From a virus: DNA of 31,971 bases. The notes below the pieces were generated by a model, which was given only the letters and a program-made list of their open reading frames with translations, had not been told where the DNA came from and made no database searches. Shown piece after piece: positions 20,171 to 27,581 of the stretch. A program made the position numbers and the translations under genes. The stretch is from positions 1-31,971 of the IMG/VR virus record IMGVR_UViG_3300047472_000046, one strand, 5' to 3'. Numbering within the stretch: position 1 is the first letter of the stretch; each line of letters begins with the position of its first letter.

Positions 20171-20662
20171 TTACTTTCGGTCCAAAGGGTGGAGCTGGCC
20201 TTCCAGATAGGCCTGCTTCTTGCCGGTCTCGACTTCGACCTCCCAGAGCCGGCGAACACGATCGTCCAATCGCCGGCCATCTTCGGCCGCTTCGCGCCAG
20301 TAGCGCTCATGCTCGACACGGGGCACCATGACGGACTGCATCTGGTCGATCTTGGTTTCGTGCTTGGTGAGAATGGCGGACAGGCCGGTGTAACCCCAGC
20401 CGCCGAGCGTCAGCAGAGCGCCGATGACGATCGAGATGGGCGTCCACACGCTGGCTGACCGGCTGGCATTGGACGAATTGACGGCGTCGAACTTGCTGTC
20501 GATGCGACCCAGCACCTTGTCGAAACCCATCTGGGTCTTCTGGTCGAGGCTCGCAACTTCACCACGCACGGAGCCGATCTCCTGGCGAAGCTGATCGTGC
20601 CCCGTCTGGAGATTGGTCACCTGGGCTCGGATCTCGCCGAAGTCGGTCATATCGTCCTGCAT
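20171..20662 (-). CDS. Coiled-coil membrane protein in lysis cluster (163 aa)
   Basis: Residues about 8-62 are predicted coiled coil (I-R-A-Q-V-T-N-L-Q-T, L-R-Q-E-I-G-S-V). One transmembrane helix follows at 73-93 (V-W-T-P-I-S-I-V-I-G-A-L-L-T-L), then a second charged helical region with many Arg and Glu. It is the first gene behind inverted repeat site 9 and is followed after three bases by the holin candidate. It could be an antiholin, a second holin or a lysis-membrane scaffold. ATG 20662 is used here; ATG 20650 is an alternative with AGGA just upstream of it. Confidence 0.6.
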   Translation of the reverse strand: MQDDMTDFGEIRAQVTNLQTGHDQLRQEIGSVRGEVASLDQKTQMGFDKVLGRIDSKFDAVNSSNASRSASVWTPISIVIGALLTLGGWGYTGLSAILTKHETKIDQMQSVMVPRVEHERYWREAAEDGRRLDDRVRRLWEVEVETGKKQAYLEGQLHPLDRK

Positions 20663-20680
20663 GATAGTTCCCGGCGTATG

Positions 20681-20705
20681 TAAGTCAATGATGACTTATA
20701 TTATA
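20681..20705 (-). promoter_or_regulatory. TAAGTCA inverted repeat, site 9, with consensus -10 TATAAT
   Basis: The repeat at 20681-20698 is perfect: TAAGTCA-ATGA-TGACTTA. The minus strand reads TATAAT at 20705-20700, an exact -10 consensus, one base from the repeat and inside GCTATAATA. No -35-like hexamer lies 16-18 bases further upstream. The lysis-cluster gene at 20662 starts 18 bases downstream. Confidence 0.78.
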
Positions 20706-20758
20706 GCCGGATGGTTGACCCAGATGGAAGAAGGAACTCTTCCTGTAATGTGATTGGT

Positions 20759-21805
20759 TTACATTCTTGCGTTGGCCGTGAAGTGATAGAGGATTGGCAC
20801 AGTGGAAATGCCGAAGGCGCCGACAACCAAGAACTGCGATTCGCCGATGTTTGAAGGGGCGGCCGCTCGGTTCGCATTGTCATACCCAAACCCTGCGGCG
20901 CCGCCTTGCGGCGAGTAGACCGTGACCGAAGGTGCTGCGCGCTTGCGCTTCAGGAATGTGCCCGTGCCGAGGGCGGTAGGCCCGGAATTCTGGATCGAGC
21001 CGCGGACGCCATTGTTCGTTGTGGTTCCGACGGCCGTTGCGTAATCATAGCTCTTTTCCCAGTAGCGCATGCAACGATCCAGCTCCTGGTCGAAGTCCGG
21101 AAGCTGAAACGCGGGCGCGACAGAGCCCTCGTAGAGGCCAACATCGAACAGTTCGAACACGTTTCCATTCGCGCCCATGAAGTTGAACTGGTTCGCTGAT
21201 GCAAACACGTTTGCGCTGTTCCAAACACCAGATGGCGTCTGGGATGTCGTTCCGGTCATAAGGGCCCAGAGAATCTCAAGCCCAATCGTATTGTCAGTCG
21301 CCCAAGCGCCGGAAGTGTCGAGCTGGATGTTGACCGACTTCACGACCTCCGTATTAGCCTCGCCCGCTGAGATCGTGTATTCCGCGTTGTAGGTGCGGCT
21401 AATCGCAGCGTTGCGAAGCGCGACGCAATACGTGCCCGCGGGGGCCTTAACGCCGAATTGGATGGTTACGGTCTTTGCCGCTGCGCTTCCGATTCGCAGA
21501 TCAGCAACACGGTCTCCTTCAATGGGATGGCGCACGACAAGGTAATCGCCGGCAGCGACGGAGGCATCGGCGACCGTCGCCGTGACGCGCAGCCGATTAG
21601 GCGAACCGCCTGGAGTGGCACTTGCCACCTGTTGGGCCGTTTGCGTTCCAGCATTGCTGAAGCCGATGGAGAACTGGTCGACAGGATACGCGCCAGAGGC
21701 CGTTACCGCGGTCGCGCCATTCTCTTGCGACACTTGCATGCCGCCATTGAGAATGTAGTTCTTCTGCGATTGTCGCTGGAGAGCGCGATCGAGGGCGCGT
21801 GTCAT
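20759..21805 (-). CDS. Free-standing duplicate of the tail-fibre C-terminal domain (348 aa)
   Basis: From residue 16 on it is clearly related to the last ~325 residues of the large fibre gene at 22202-25456. Shared blocks include N-G-G-M-Q-V-S-Q-E-N-G, Y-P-V-D-Q-F, T-P-G-G-S-P-N-R-L-R-V-T, F-G-V-K-A-P-A-G-T-Y-C, E-Y-T-I-S-A-G-E-A-N-T and N-V-F-E-L-F-D-V-G-L-Y-E-G. The fold is probably a beta-sandwich that binds receptor or glycan. Its final ~80 residues differ from the fibre's. It has a short helical N terminus (L-D-R-A-L-Q-R-Q-S-Q-K) but no shaft of its own. ATG 21805 has AAGGA upstream. It could be an alternative tip, a trimerisation partner, or a reservoir for recombination with the fibre. 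Confidence 0.7.
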   Translation of the reverse strand: MTRALDRALQRQSQKNYILNGGMQVSQENGATAVTASGAYPVDQFSIGFSNAGTQTAQQVASATPGGSPNRLRVTATVADASVAAGDYLVVRHPIEGDRVADLRIGSAAAKTVTIQFGVKAPAGTYCVALRNAAISRTYNAEYTISAGEANTEVVKSVNIQLDTSGAWATDNTIGLEILWALMTGTTSQTPSGVWNSANVFASANQFNFMGANGNVFELFDVGLYEGSVAPAFQLPDFDQELDRCMRYWEKSYDYATAVGTTTNNGVRGSIQNSGPTALGTGTFLKRKRAAPSVTVYSPQGGAAGFGYDNANRAAAPSNIGESQFLVVGAFGISTVPILYHFTANARM

Positions 21806-21814
21806 TTCAGTTCC

Positions 21815-22198
21815 TTAGACGAGCGCGGTGGCGCGGATCAGGAGATTGTCTACTTGGGCTTCGGTCAGGCCCAGCGCTGCGATCACGCCCTGGACCAGCG
21901 GATCGACACGCTTGATCTCGGTGGCGAGATCCCACTCCTCCTGGGCATTCGCGTTCGAGGCAATTGCCGCCTTGACGTTGGCCCATTGACCAAGCTCGTC
22001 GAAGGCGCGCTTGAGCCCGAGCTTGGTGCAGGAGGTCGGCACCGGAGCAGGCATCTCGACCCAAGCATCGGGAATACCGCCCGCCGCAAGCCAAGCCTCG
22101 TAGACCTGGCGATCGACATTCGCTGTATCATTGGGAATGCACGCGCTGTCTGCCATGCGAACGACGACATCGCTACCAGTGAGTTGATATTCGGGCAT
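21815..22198 (-). CDS. Small tail-fibre-associated protein (127 aa)
   Basis: The first part has the pattern of small phage fibre-linked proteins: [14 protein letters not shown] then [15 protein letters not shown]. The helical second half reads [25 protein letters not shown] and [21 protein letters not shown]. Such proteins commonly follow fibre genes and may help assembly or cap the fibre. ATG 22198 starts three bases after the fibre stop with GAGG nine bases upstream. It lies between the full fibre and the free-standing duplicate of its tip. Confidence 0.65.
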   Translation of the reverse strand: MPEYQLTGSDVVVRMADSACIPNDTANVDRQVYEAWLAAGGIPDAWVEMPAPVPTSCTKLGLKRAFDELGQWANVKAAIASNANAQEEWDLATEIKRVDPLVQGVIAALGLTEAQVDNLLIRATALV

Positions 22199-22201
22199 TC
22201 G

Positions 22202-25200
22202 TTACATCCTCGCGTTAAGTGAAAGATCATCCATAAAAACCCCGTTCCCAGTCGCATTTGCAGCCTTATAGAAAAAGGCGGAAGTGTCAGTTGCGCTGAG
22301 GATGCTGGGTATGGTGGTTGGAAAGCTCACAGCAAAAATATTAGAGATTTGCGCGATGGTTGGAACTGCCCTTGTGGCGACAGAAAACATCACTGGCCCC
22401 GGGCCATAGGAACTACCATTTGTAACCGTGCCGCTCTGGTAACCAACCCTGAGTTTCTGCCAATATCTTTTGCAGGCAAGCAACTCACTCGGATAATCCG
22501 GCAACTGGAATGCTGGCGCAACTACCCCCTCATATAGGCCCACATCAAACAACTCGAACACGTTGCCGTTGGTGCCAAAGAGATTGAACTGATTGGCGCT
22601 GCCGAGAGCGAAGGCACTCTGCCAGGAGCCTGGAGATCCTTGCCAAGCCGATCCCGCTCCAAGACACCAATAAACGACCAGTCCGATGCCGTTGTCGGAT
22701 AACCAAGTGCCGGTTTGATCGAGCGAGACAGTCACCGATTTCACAACGTCGGTGTTAGCCTCGCCGGCCGAGATCGTATATTCGGCCACATAGCTGCGAC
22801 CCCCACTGGCGTTGCCGAGGGAGATGCAATAGGTGCCGGCGGGTGCCTTCACGCCAAACTGAAGCGTGACGGTCTTCGCCACTGAAGTGCCCAGCCTGAG
22901 ATCTGCAACGCGAAGCCCCTCCAGCGGCGTGACGACACGAATGCGATCCTGCGCATCCATCGTTGCGTCCGCAGTTGTCACCGTGACGCGCAGACGATTG
23001 GGGGATCCGCCAGGGGTCGGCGACGCGACCTGCGCGACTGAGGCGACGCCGGCCGTATTGACCTTGTAAAAATAGAATTGGTCGACCGGATAGAAGGTCG
23101 ACTGATCAGCAGGCGAAGCGGCGGTCGATCCGTTTTCCTGACTGACCTGCATGCCGCCGTTGATGATGTAGTTCCGCTGCATCACGCCGATATTGGCGCG
23201 AAACTTAGCTTTGTCAGCGATGTCGGCGCCGTTCTGCGAGATCGAGAGCGCATTAGCCGGGGTATAGGCAAGCGAGCAGTCGATATAGACCACGTCGGAG
23301 GCGTTGACGCCTAACGCCAGAGTGACGCTGGTGCCATTGGTCGCCGTGAAGTCGTTCGGCGTCAGGGTCGAGCCGTTAAGCACAACGGTGATGAAGCCCG
23401 GCGTGTAAGCAAGCGTGCGCGAGAACACATCCAGACCCGAGAACGTGGTCTGACCAGCACTCGCGTTGTAGAGAAATTTGCGGACGGTGACGAAGTCAGC
23501 CGTGCCCGGATCACCGGCAAGGTTGATATTCCAGCTCGCAAGCGTGCCGCTGCCAACAGCTTTGTCGACCACGAACGATAAGACACCCGTCGAGGAGTTA
23601 TAGGCCGATGCGATGCCTTCAATGTAGGTGGAAGGCGTTGCCGTCGAGCTCGCGCGCACGCGAGTGCCTGGCAAATACGACAGGTTCGCCTGCGTCGTCA
23701 GGGTCACGGAGCCAGTAGCAACAGGGACCGAGGTGGTGGAAGTGCCTTTGTAGCTGACGCTGGTGCCGTTGGTGCCGGGCGTTCCAGGATCGCCCTTATC
23801 ACCCTTCACGCCCTGCACGCCCTGAAGGCCCTGCGGAATGCCGAAGTTGAAGACGGCATCGTTCGCGGTGCCAGCGTTGACGACGGTTGCGCTGGCGCCC
23901 GCCGCGAGCGTGGACACAGTTCCGGGGGCAACAGTCGCCGTTAGGCCCTTGTCACCCGCGCGCGTGAATAGGACCGAGAGCAGCCGTGCGTCGGTAAAGA
24001 TACCGCCCGCAATCGGCGTCACCGCGAGCTTGCGATATCCCGTGGTGGCGGCGATGCCGGTGACGTTGAAGACTGCGACCTGGGGCTGCGACGGGTCGAT
24101 CAGCGTCAACGTGCCCTTGATAGCGTTGCTTGAGTCGTCCCAAGTGTCGAGGTAGGTCGTCACGTCGACGCCAAACCGCTCGGTGATGTCGATGAAGATC
24201 TGAGTTACGCTGCCGAAAGTTGCACTGTTGAAGCGCAGTTTGCCGGCGCCGGGATCTGCGTCGGTAATGGTGGACGAAAAGGTCCATTGCAGAGCGCTGC
24301 CTGGACCCTGGATCAGGGAGATCGTGTAGAGATCCTGCCAGTTAACGACAGAGACATAGCTCCATTGCAGGATCGCTCCGTTCATTCGGAACTGGACTTT
24401 GTCGCCCTGCGGACCGTTCACATTGACGGCGTCAGTGATAAGCGACACCTGCCCCGTAGCGCCGATATAGGCGCCGGTGGCAGGTTTGGTGCCGTCGCCA
24501 CCTGTCCAGTCAACGATCTTGGCGACCTGCCCGCCGGAGCCGTTGGAGACATAGGCCAGGATCGGTGACCAGCCCTTGAGGCCCGTGCTGCCGCCAGAGC
24601 CTGCGCCGCCGAGCGCGCGCCAGCGCGAGGCCGTGCCGTCATAAACCAGCAACACCGAGCCGCCGGCCGGAATTGCCAGGTCACTCGACAGAGCAAATCG
24701 GTTGGCAGCGGCCGAGAGACCGCTTTCCTTTGAGAGGTCGAGCTCATTGCTGCCGACATTCATCAGTGCCAGCACGCGCCCCGGAGCGCCACCAGTGATG
24801 CCGGTCAGAGCGCGAGCGTTGTCAGTCGTCAGCCGCAGAATGTTGGCCTGCGCCAGGTTTGCCGGCGCATAGTCGTTCGTGGTGGCGGTGATCTGCGTCG
24901 GTGACACAACGTTGCCGAGCAGAAGCTGCGAGTAGATCGAAGTCGCACCGGTCGTCGGGTTGATGCCGAGCGCTTTGGTCCAGGTCGAGGCCAGCAGGTA
25001 GCGAACCGAGAAGTCATCATCCTGGAAAGTGCCGACCTGGAACATATCGACCAGGGCCTTCTGGAGAACCAGCCCTGCCCGGTCGGTCGTCAGCGTCTTG
25101 GAGGTCTTTACGAGCTGATCCGACTGGGTCAGGCTCATCAATTGCCGCCAGAGCGAGCTGATATCCGTGAGCTGCTTGGTCGCCGTGCGAACGGAGTCAC

Positions 25201-25456
25201 GGGAGACGCTGGCGCGGAAGATCACCCAGCCCGAGCCGCCCGCCGAGTTCGTCGCAGTGGCGCCGGCATAGTTGCGGTCGAGCGAAGCTGCCAGATTGTC
25301 GCTGGGAGCCGTGGCGAGCTCATACCATTTGCCGTCCGGAGCCAGGACCGTGTCGCCCTGCTGGAGCCCGATGAAGCTCGTTCCCACGCCAACCAGGTTC
25401 ACAGAACCGTTGGTGAAGGTGATCGTGCCGGTGGTGTAGAGCGTGAGCTGGGACAT
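22202..25456 (-). CDS. Large tail fibre protein with collagen-like segment (1084 aa)
   Basis: The N-terminal ~80 residues (G-T-V-T-F-x-N-G-S-style, G-V-G-T-S-F) resemble phage fibre attachment domains. A long Thr/Ser/Ala-rich beta region follows. Residues about 540-565 contain Gly-x-y triplets (G-L-Q-G-V-Q-G-V-K-G-D-K-G-D-P), a collagen-like trimerisation segment common in fibres. The region A-D-K-A-K-F-R-A-N-I-G-V-M-Q-R-N-Y near 755 is a typical joint before the C-terminal receptor domain. That domain is duplicated in the gene at 20759-21805. ATG 25456 has AGGA upstream and lies 29 bases from inverted repeat site 10. It is expected to be a trimeric receptor-binding fibre. Confidence 0.85.
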   Translation of the reverse strand: MSQLTLYTTGTITFTNGSVNLVGVGTSFIGLQQGDTVLAPDGKWYELATAPSDNLAASLDRNYAGATATNSAGGSGWVIFRASVSRDSVRTATKQLTDISSLWRQLMSLTQSDQLVKTSKTLTTDRAGLVLQKALVDMFQVGTFQDDDFSVRYLLASTWTKALGINPTTGATSIYSQLLLGNVVSPTQITATTNDYAPANLAQANILRLTTDNARALTGITGGAPGRVLALMNVGSNELDLSKESGLSAAANRFALSSDLAIPAGGSVLLVYDGTASRWRALGGAGSGGSTGLKGWSPILAYVSNGSGGQVAKIVDWTGGDGTKPATGAYIGATGQVSLITDAVNVNGPQGDKVQFRMNGAILQWSYVSVVNWQDLYTISLIQGPGSALQWTFSSTITDADPGAGKLRFNSATFGSVTQIFIDITERFGVDVTTYLDTWDDSSNAIKGTLTLIDPSQPQVAVFNVTGIAATTGYRKLAVTPIAGGIFTDARLLSVLFTRAGDKGLTATVAPGTVSTLAAGASATVVNAGTANDAVFNFGIPQGLQGVQGVKGDKGDPGTPGTNGTSVSYKGTSTTSVPVATGSVTLTTQANLSYLPGTRVRASSTATPSTYIEGIASAYNSSTGVLSFVVDKAVGSGTLASWNINLAGDPGTADFVTVRKFLYNASAGQTTFSGLDVFSRTLAYTPGFITVVLNGSTLTPNDFTATNGTSVTLALGVNASDVVYIDCSLAYTPANALSISQNGADIADKAKFRANIGVMQRNYIINGGMQVSQENGSTAASPADQSTFYPVDQFYFYKVNTAGVASVAQVASPTPGGSPNRLRVTVTTADATMDAQDRIRVVTPLEGLRVADLRLGTSVAKTVTLQFGVKAPAGTYCISLGNASGGRSYVAEYTISAGEANTDVVKSVTVSLDQTGTWLSDNGIGLVVYWCLGAGSAWQGSPGSWQSAFALGSANQFNLFGTNGNVFELFDVGLYEGVVAPAFQLPDYPSELLACKRYWQKLRVGYQSGTVTNGSSYGPGPVMFSVATRAVPTIAQISNIFAVSFPTTIPSILSATDTSAFFYKAANATGNGVFMDDLSLNARM

Positions 25457-25485
25457 CGGGATCCTATTTGCCGAGGTTATCAGTA

Positions 25486-25510
25486 TAAGTCAATACTGAC
25501 TTATAATCTA
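25486..25510 (-). promoter_or_regulatory. TAAGTCA inverted repeat, site 10, with -10-like TAGATT
   Basis: The repeat at 25486-25503 is perfect: TAAGTCA-ATAC-TGACTTA. The dyad extends outward with TAT/ATA on both sides. The minus strand reads TAGATT at 25510-25505, one base from the repeat. Its TAG is the stop codon (25510-25508) of the gene upstream, as at site 7. The fibre gene starts 29 bases downstream. Confidence 0.78.
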
Positions 25511-25876
25511 GGTCAGCAGGCCTTGCCCTGCGCCCGCTGATTCAGGCCAGATCTTGTTATCCTCGAGGAGCTGCTCGATCTCGACCGGCGTCTTGGCCGC
25601 CCTCACCTGCACGATCAGCGCGCGGCGGCGATTTTCCGCCGCCATCATCACGTCGGGCTTGGAAACGATAGTCTGTGCAAGGGTTTCAACAGATACGCCC
25701 TCGATCGCGGCTGCCTGTTGAAACTCGGGACTGGCCGTCGCGCCGGCGAGCACCGCCTCGGCGAGCTGCCGCTTGCGGTCGTGAGCCAGATCCTGGGCGG
25801 AGACCACCTTCTGGAAGTTGATGCGGCGTTCGGCGCGCAAAACCAGTTGCGCCAGCGGGTTGATCGAAATCTTCAT
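25508..25876 (-). CDS. Helical tail-module protein of unknown function (122 aa)
   Basis: ATG 25876 overlaps the upstream stop (TAATG). The sequence is predicted mostly alpha-helical: I-N-P-L-A-Q-L-V-L-R-A-E-R-R-I-N-F-Q-K-V, then A-H-D-R-K-R-Q-L-A-E-A-V-L-A-G, then A-A-E-N-R-R-R-A-L-I-V-Q-V-R-A-A. There is no signal peptide or membrane segment. It is the last gene of the tail-tip operon; its stop codon is inside the -10 of the fibre promoter. A role in fibre attachment or assembly is a guess from position. I do not recognise a family. Confidence 0.58.
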   Translation of the reverse strand: MKISINPLAQLVLRAERRINFQKVVSAQDLAHDRKRQLAEAVLAGATASPEFQQAAAIEGVSVETLAQTIVSKPDVMMAAENRRRALIVQVRAAKTPVEIEQLLEDNKIWPESAGAGQGLLT

Positions 25877-26295
25877 TACGAGGCCTCCACAACAAAGGAT
25901 GTGCCGAGCCAGGGGAACTCGCCGCTGACATCGACCCGATAACTGCCGGGATGGTCGGTCGCGAATTCGATCGAGCCGTCGGTCACCTGCTCCTCGTGGA
26001 CCAAGGTCTTGCCGAGCCAGACCTGGACCTTCACTGCGGTCTCTACGGTAAAGGTCAGCATGTCGACGCCGTCGGCAGCGATCGGCCGATTTTCACCCGC
26101 AACGGCAATCACAGGCATGGGAGTGAACTCGCCGTTCTTGACGTAGTGGGTGTAGATGTTTTCCGGACTGTCCGTTTGAACGAGAAGGTGCGGCACCCCC
26201 ATCTCCGTATAGCGCGCGGCGAGCTCCTCGAGCGTCACCGGAGCCTGGATGATGCACTGGTTGATCATTCCGGTCTGGTCGTAGCACACAAGCAT
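25876..26295 (-). CDS. Tail-associated protein with Ig-like C-terminal region (139 aa)
   Basis: ATG 26295 has AGGA eight bases upstream. Residues 1-65 are mixed, with T-L-E-E-L-A-A-R-Y-T-E-M-G-V-P-H-L-L-V. Residues 70-139 read like a small Ig-like beta-sandwich: I-A-A-D-G-V-D-M-L-T-F-T-V then V-K-V-Q-V-W-L-G and D-H-P-G-S-Y-R-V-D-V-S-G. The A-D-G-x-D-x-x-T-F-T pattern is frequent in bacterial and phage Ig-like domains. It lies between small tail-tip proteins and a helical protein in one overlapping operon. A baseplate or fibre-adaptor role is plausible but unproven. Confidence 0.6.
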   Translation of the reverse strand: MLVCYDQTGMINQCIIQAPVTLEELAARYTEMGVPHLLVQTDSPENIYTHYVKNGEFTPMPVIAVAGENRPIAADGVDMLTFTVETAVKVQVWLGKTLVHEEQVTDGSIEFATDHPGSYRVDVSGEFPWLGTSFVVEAS

Positions 26296-26299
26296 TGGT

Positions 26300-26728
26300 C
26301 TATCCTGATGTTCGCTTGAAGAGGGAGAAGGTCAGTCGCACGATCGAGGCGCCCCAGCCGTTGACCATGAAAGTGAGAGAATTGGTTGCGATGCCGACGT
26401 AGAACCACTCGTCGGTGCCGTTGCCGCGCAGCATGTAAGGCGTCGTGCCAACAGGGCTTGTCGGCTGCCCGGTTGCCGGATTGATCAATTGTCCGAAGCC
26501 AAAGAACAGCGGCGGCGCGTCCAGATTTTCGCCGAAGCTGATCTGCTGGAACACATTGCCTCCATTCGAGCCGGTGAGCTGGACGGTGCCCTTCATATAC
26601 GGCGTGAGCCCGGACCAGCGCGAGTCGAAGCAGGTCTGATTGCAATCAGCCGTCGTCACGTCGATGCCGGGGAGACTGACCGTCATAGCAGCGGCTTGCC
26701 CGCCTTGAATGAGGACGCGCTTGACCAT
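26300..26728 (-). CDS. Small tail-tip protein, paralogue C (142 aa)
   Basis: ATG 26728 overlaps the upstream stop (TGATG). The N terminus M-V-K-R-V-L-I-Q-G-G with L-P-G-I-D-V-T-T-A-D and a following F-D-S segment parallels the two genes upstream. The same order is M-x-K-R, then P/A-G-x-D-V, then a phenylalanine/serine-rich strand. The remainder is beta-rich with F-F-G-F-G-Q-L-I and T-F-M-V-N-G-W-G. No membrane helix or enzyme motif is present. Together these genes look like a diverged tandem family placed directly after the J-type tail-tip protein, so they may decorate the tail tip or its fibres. Confidence 0.6.
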   Translation of the reverse strand: MVKRVLIQGGQAAAMTVSLPGIDVTTADCNQTCFDSRWSGLTPYMKGTVQLTGSNGGNVFQQISFGENLDAPPLFFGFGQLINPATGQPTSPVGTTPYMLRGNGTDEWFYVGIATNSLTFMVNGWGASIVRLTFSLFKRTSG

Positions 26729-27144
26729 CAGGTGCCGATGCTCCGATTGAAGACCATGTAGAAGCCGACGATGGTTGATGCGCTCGGGTTGTAGAACTGA
26801 ATGCGGTCGGGGAAGATCAGCGGCGAGAAGACGATCTCATTCCCGCCGGAGCCGCCTGGCGCCGTCGCATTGAGGTCGCAGGGATACTCAAGATTGCCGC
26901 TGGTGTTGGCGGTGAGCATGAGATAGGGCTGCTTGATCAAGTTGATTGGCAGAGCGACGGTGACCTGCTGCCCCGATCCAACTGCCAGGCTGCCGGACAG
27001 AACGATCTGCTCGTATTTGAGATCCGAGCGCAGCAGGAAGTTAGCCGCAGGACCAGCCTGGGTCACGTCGACGCCGGCCCGTGAGAGCCAGATCCCCATG
27101 GCGTTGAAGCCCGCGTGGTAGCCTGCAAGAAAGCGCTTGGTCAT
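26728..27144 (-). CDS. Small tail-tip protein, paralogue B (138 aa)
   Basis: ATG 27144 overlaps the upstream stop (TAATG). It starts M-T-K-R-F-L-A-G-Y and has S-R-A-G-V-D-V-T-Q-A followed by F-L-L-R-S-D, the clearest link to the neighbouring small genes. The later half is beta-rich (Q-Q-V-T-V-A-L-P-I-N-L, P-Y-L-M-L-T-A-N-T-S-G, D-R-I-Q-F-Y-N-P-S-A-S-T). It resembles small beta-sandwich proteins encoded after tail-tip genes in some siphophages. The function is unknown. Confidence 0.6.
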   Translation of the reverse strand: MTKRFLAGYHAGFNAMGIWLSRAGVDVTQAGPAANFLLRSDLKYEQIVLSGSLAVGSGQQVTVALPINLIKQPYLMLTANTSGNLEYPCDLNATAPGGSGGNEIVFSPLIFPDRIQFYNPSASTIVGFYMVFNRSIGT

Positions 27145-27581
27145 TACCAGGTCTGCCAGAGAACGTAATAGGCCCGAAGATGGCCGTCGGCGAGCGACGA
27201 CTGGACGTATTGAACATCCTGGCCGACTACAAAATGGTCGGTAAAACAGCCAAGATAGAAGTGCGATCGGTTGAAGGCGTTCGAGCCCGCATCTCGCATG
27301 ACAACGCCGCGGGCGTAGCCGACATAGTTTCCGAGACCAGCGACGTTGCCGATGTTGTAGACGACGAGATCGACGCCGGGGGTGCCTGCGTAGGTCGTCG
27401 TGTAGTTCACGGTCATGTTGCGCTGGAAACTGGGGATCAGCCCAATCTCCAACGGCCGATTGCTGGTCAGTCGCGAGTCCAGCGCCAGGTATTTGTAATC
27501 GACCGCAGGCGGGTTTTCGGCGTCGTAGCCAGGCTTCGACACCGTCACGCGCGTCGGTGAGATGTAGATCCGCTTGCTCAT
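27144..27581 (-). CDS. Small tail-tip protein, paralogue A (145 aa)
   Basis: ATG 27581 overlaps the J-like stop (TAATG). It starts M-S-K-R-I-Y-I-S-P and continues V-S-K-P-G-Y-D-A, then L-A-L-D-S-R-L, in parallel with the next two genes. The middle has repeated Tyr/Val strands (V-N-Y-T-T-T-Y, V-D-L-V-V-Y-N-I-G-N). There is no signal peptide or membrane helix. Translation coupling to the tail-tip gene suggests it is made in step with J and may bind it. Confidence 0.62.
   Translation of the reverse strand: MSKRIYISPTRVTVSKPGYDAENPPAVDYKYLALDSRLTSNRPLEIGLIPSFQRNMTVNYTTTYAGTPGVDLVVYNIGNVAGLGNYVGYARGVVMRDAGSNAFNRSHFYLGCFTDHFVVGQDVQYVQSSLADGHLRAYYVLWQTW

Noticed and set aside
20714-20745. Small GGAAGA/TCTTCC hairpin between the duplicate fibre domain and site 9 as a terminator
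   Set aside because: The stem is short and A/G-rich, and no T-run follows on the minus strand, so the evidence is too weak to annotate.
23761-23838. Repeated GCCCTG/CGCCCT units as a direct-repeat or CRISPR-like array
   Set aside because: They simply encode the Gly-x-y collagen-like triplets of the tail fibre; there are no unique spacers.
25486-25503. TTGACT inside the repeat as a -35 element for minus-strand promoters
   Set aside because: At most sites only 11-37 bases separate the repeat from the start codon. A -10 placed 17 bases further on would overlap or pass the Shine-Dalgarno, and no such hexamer is conserved.
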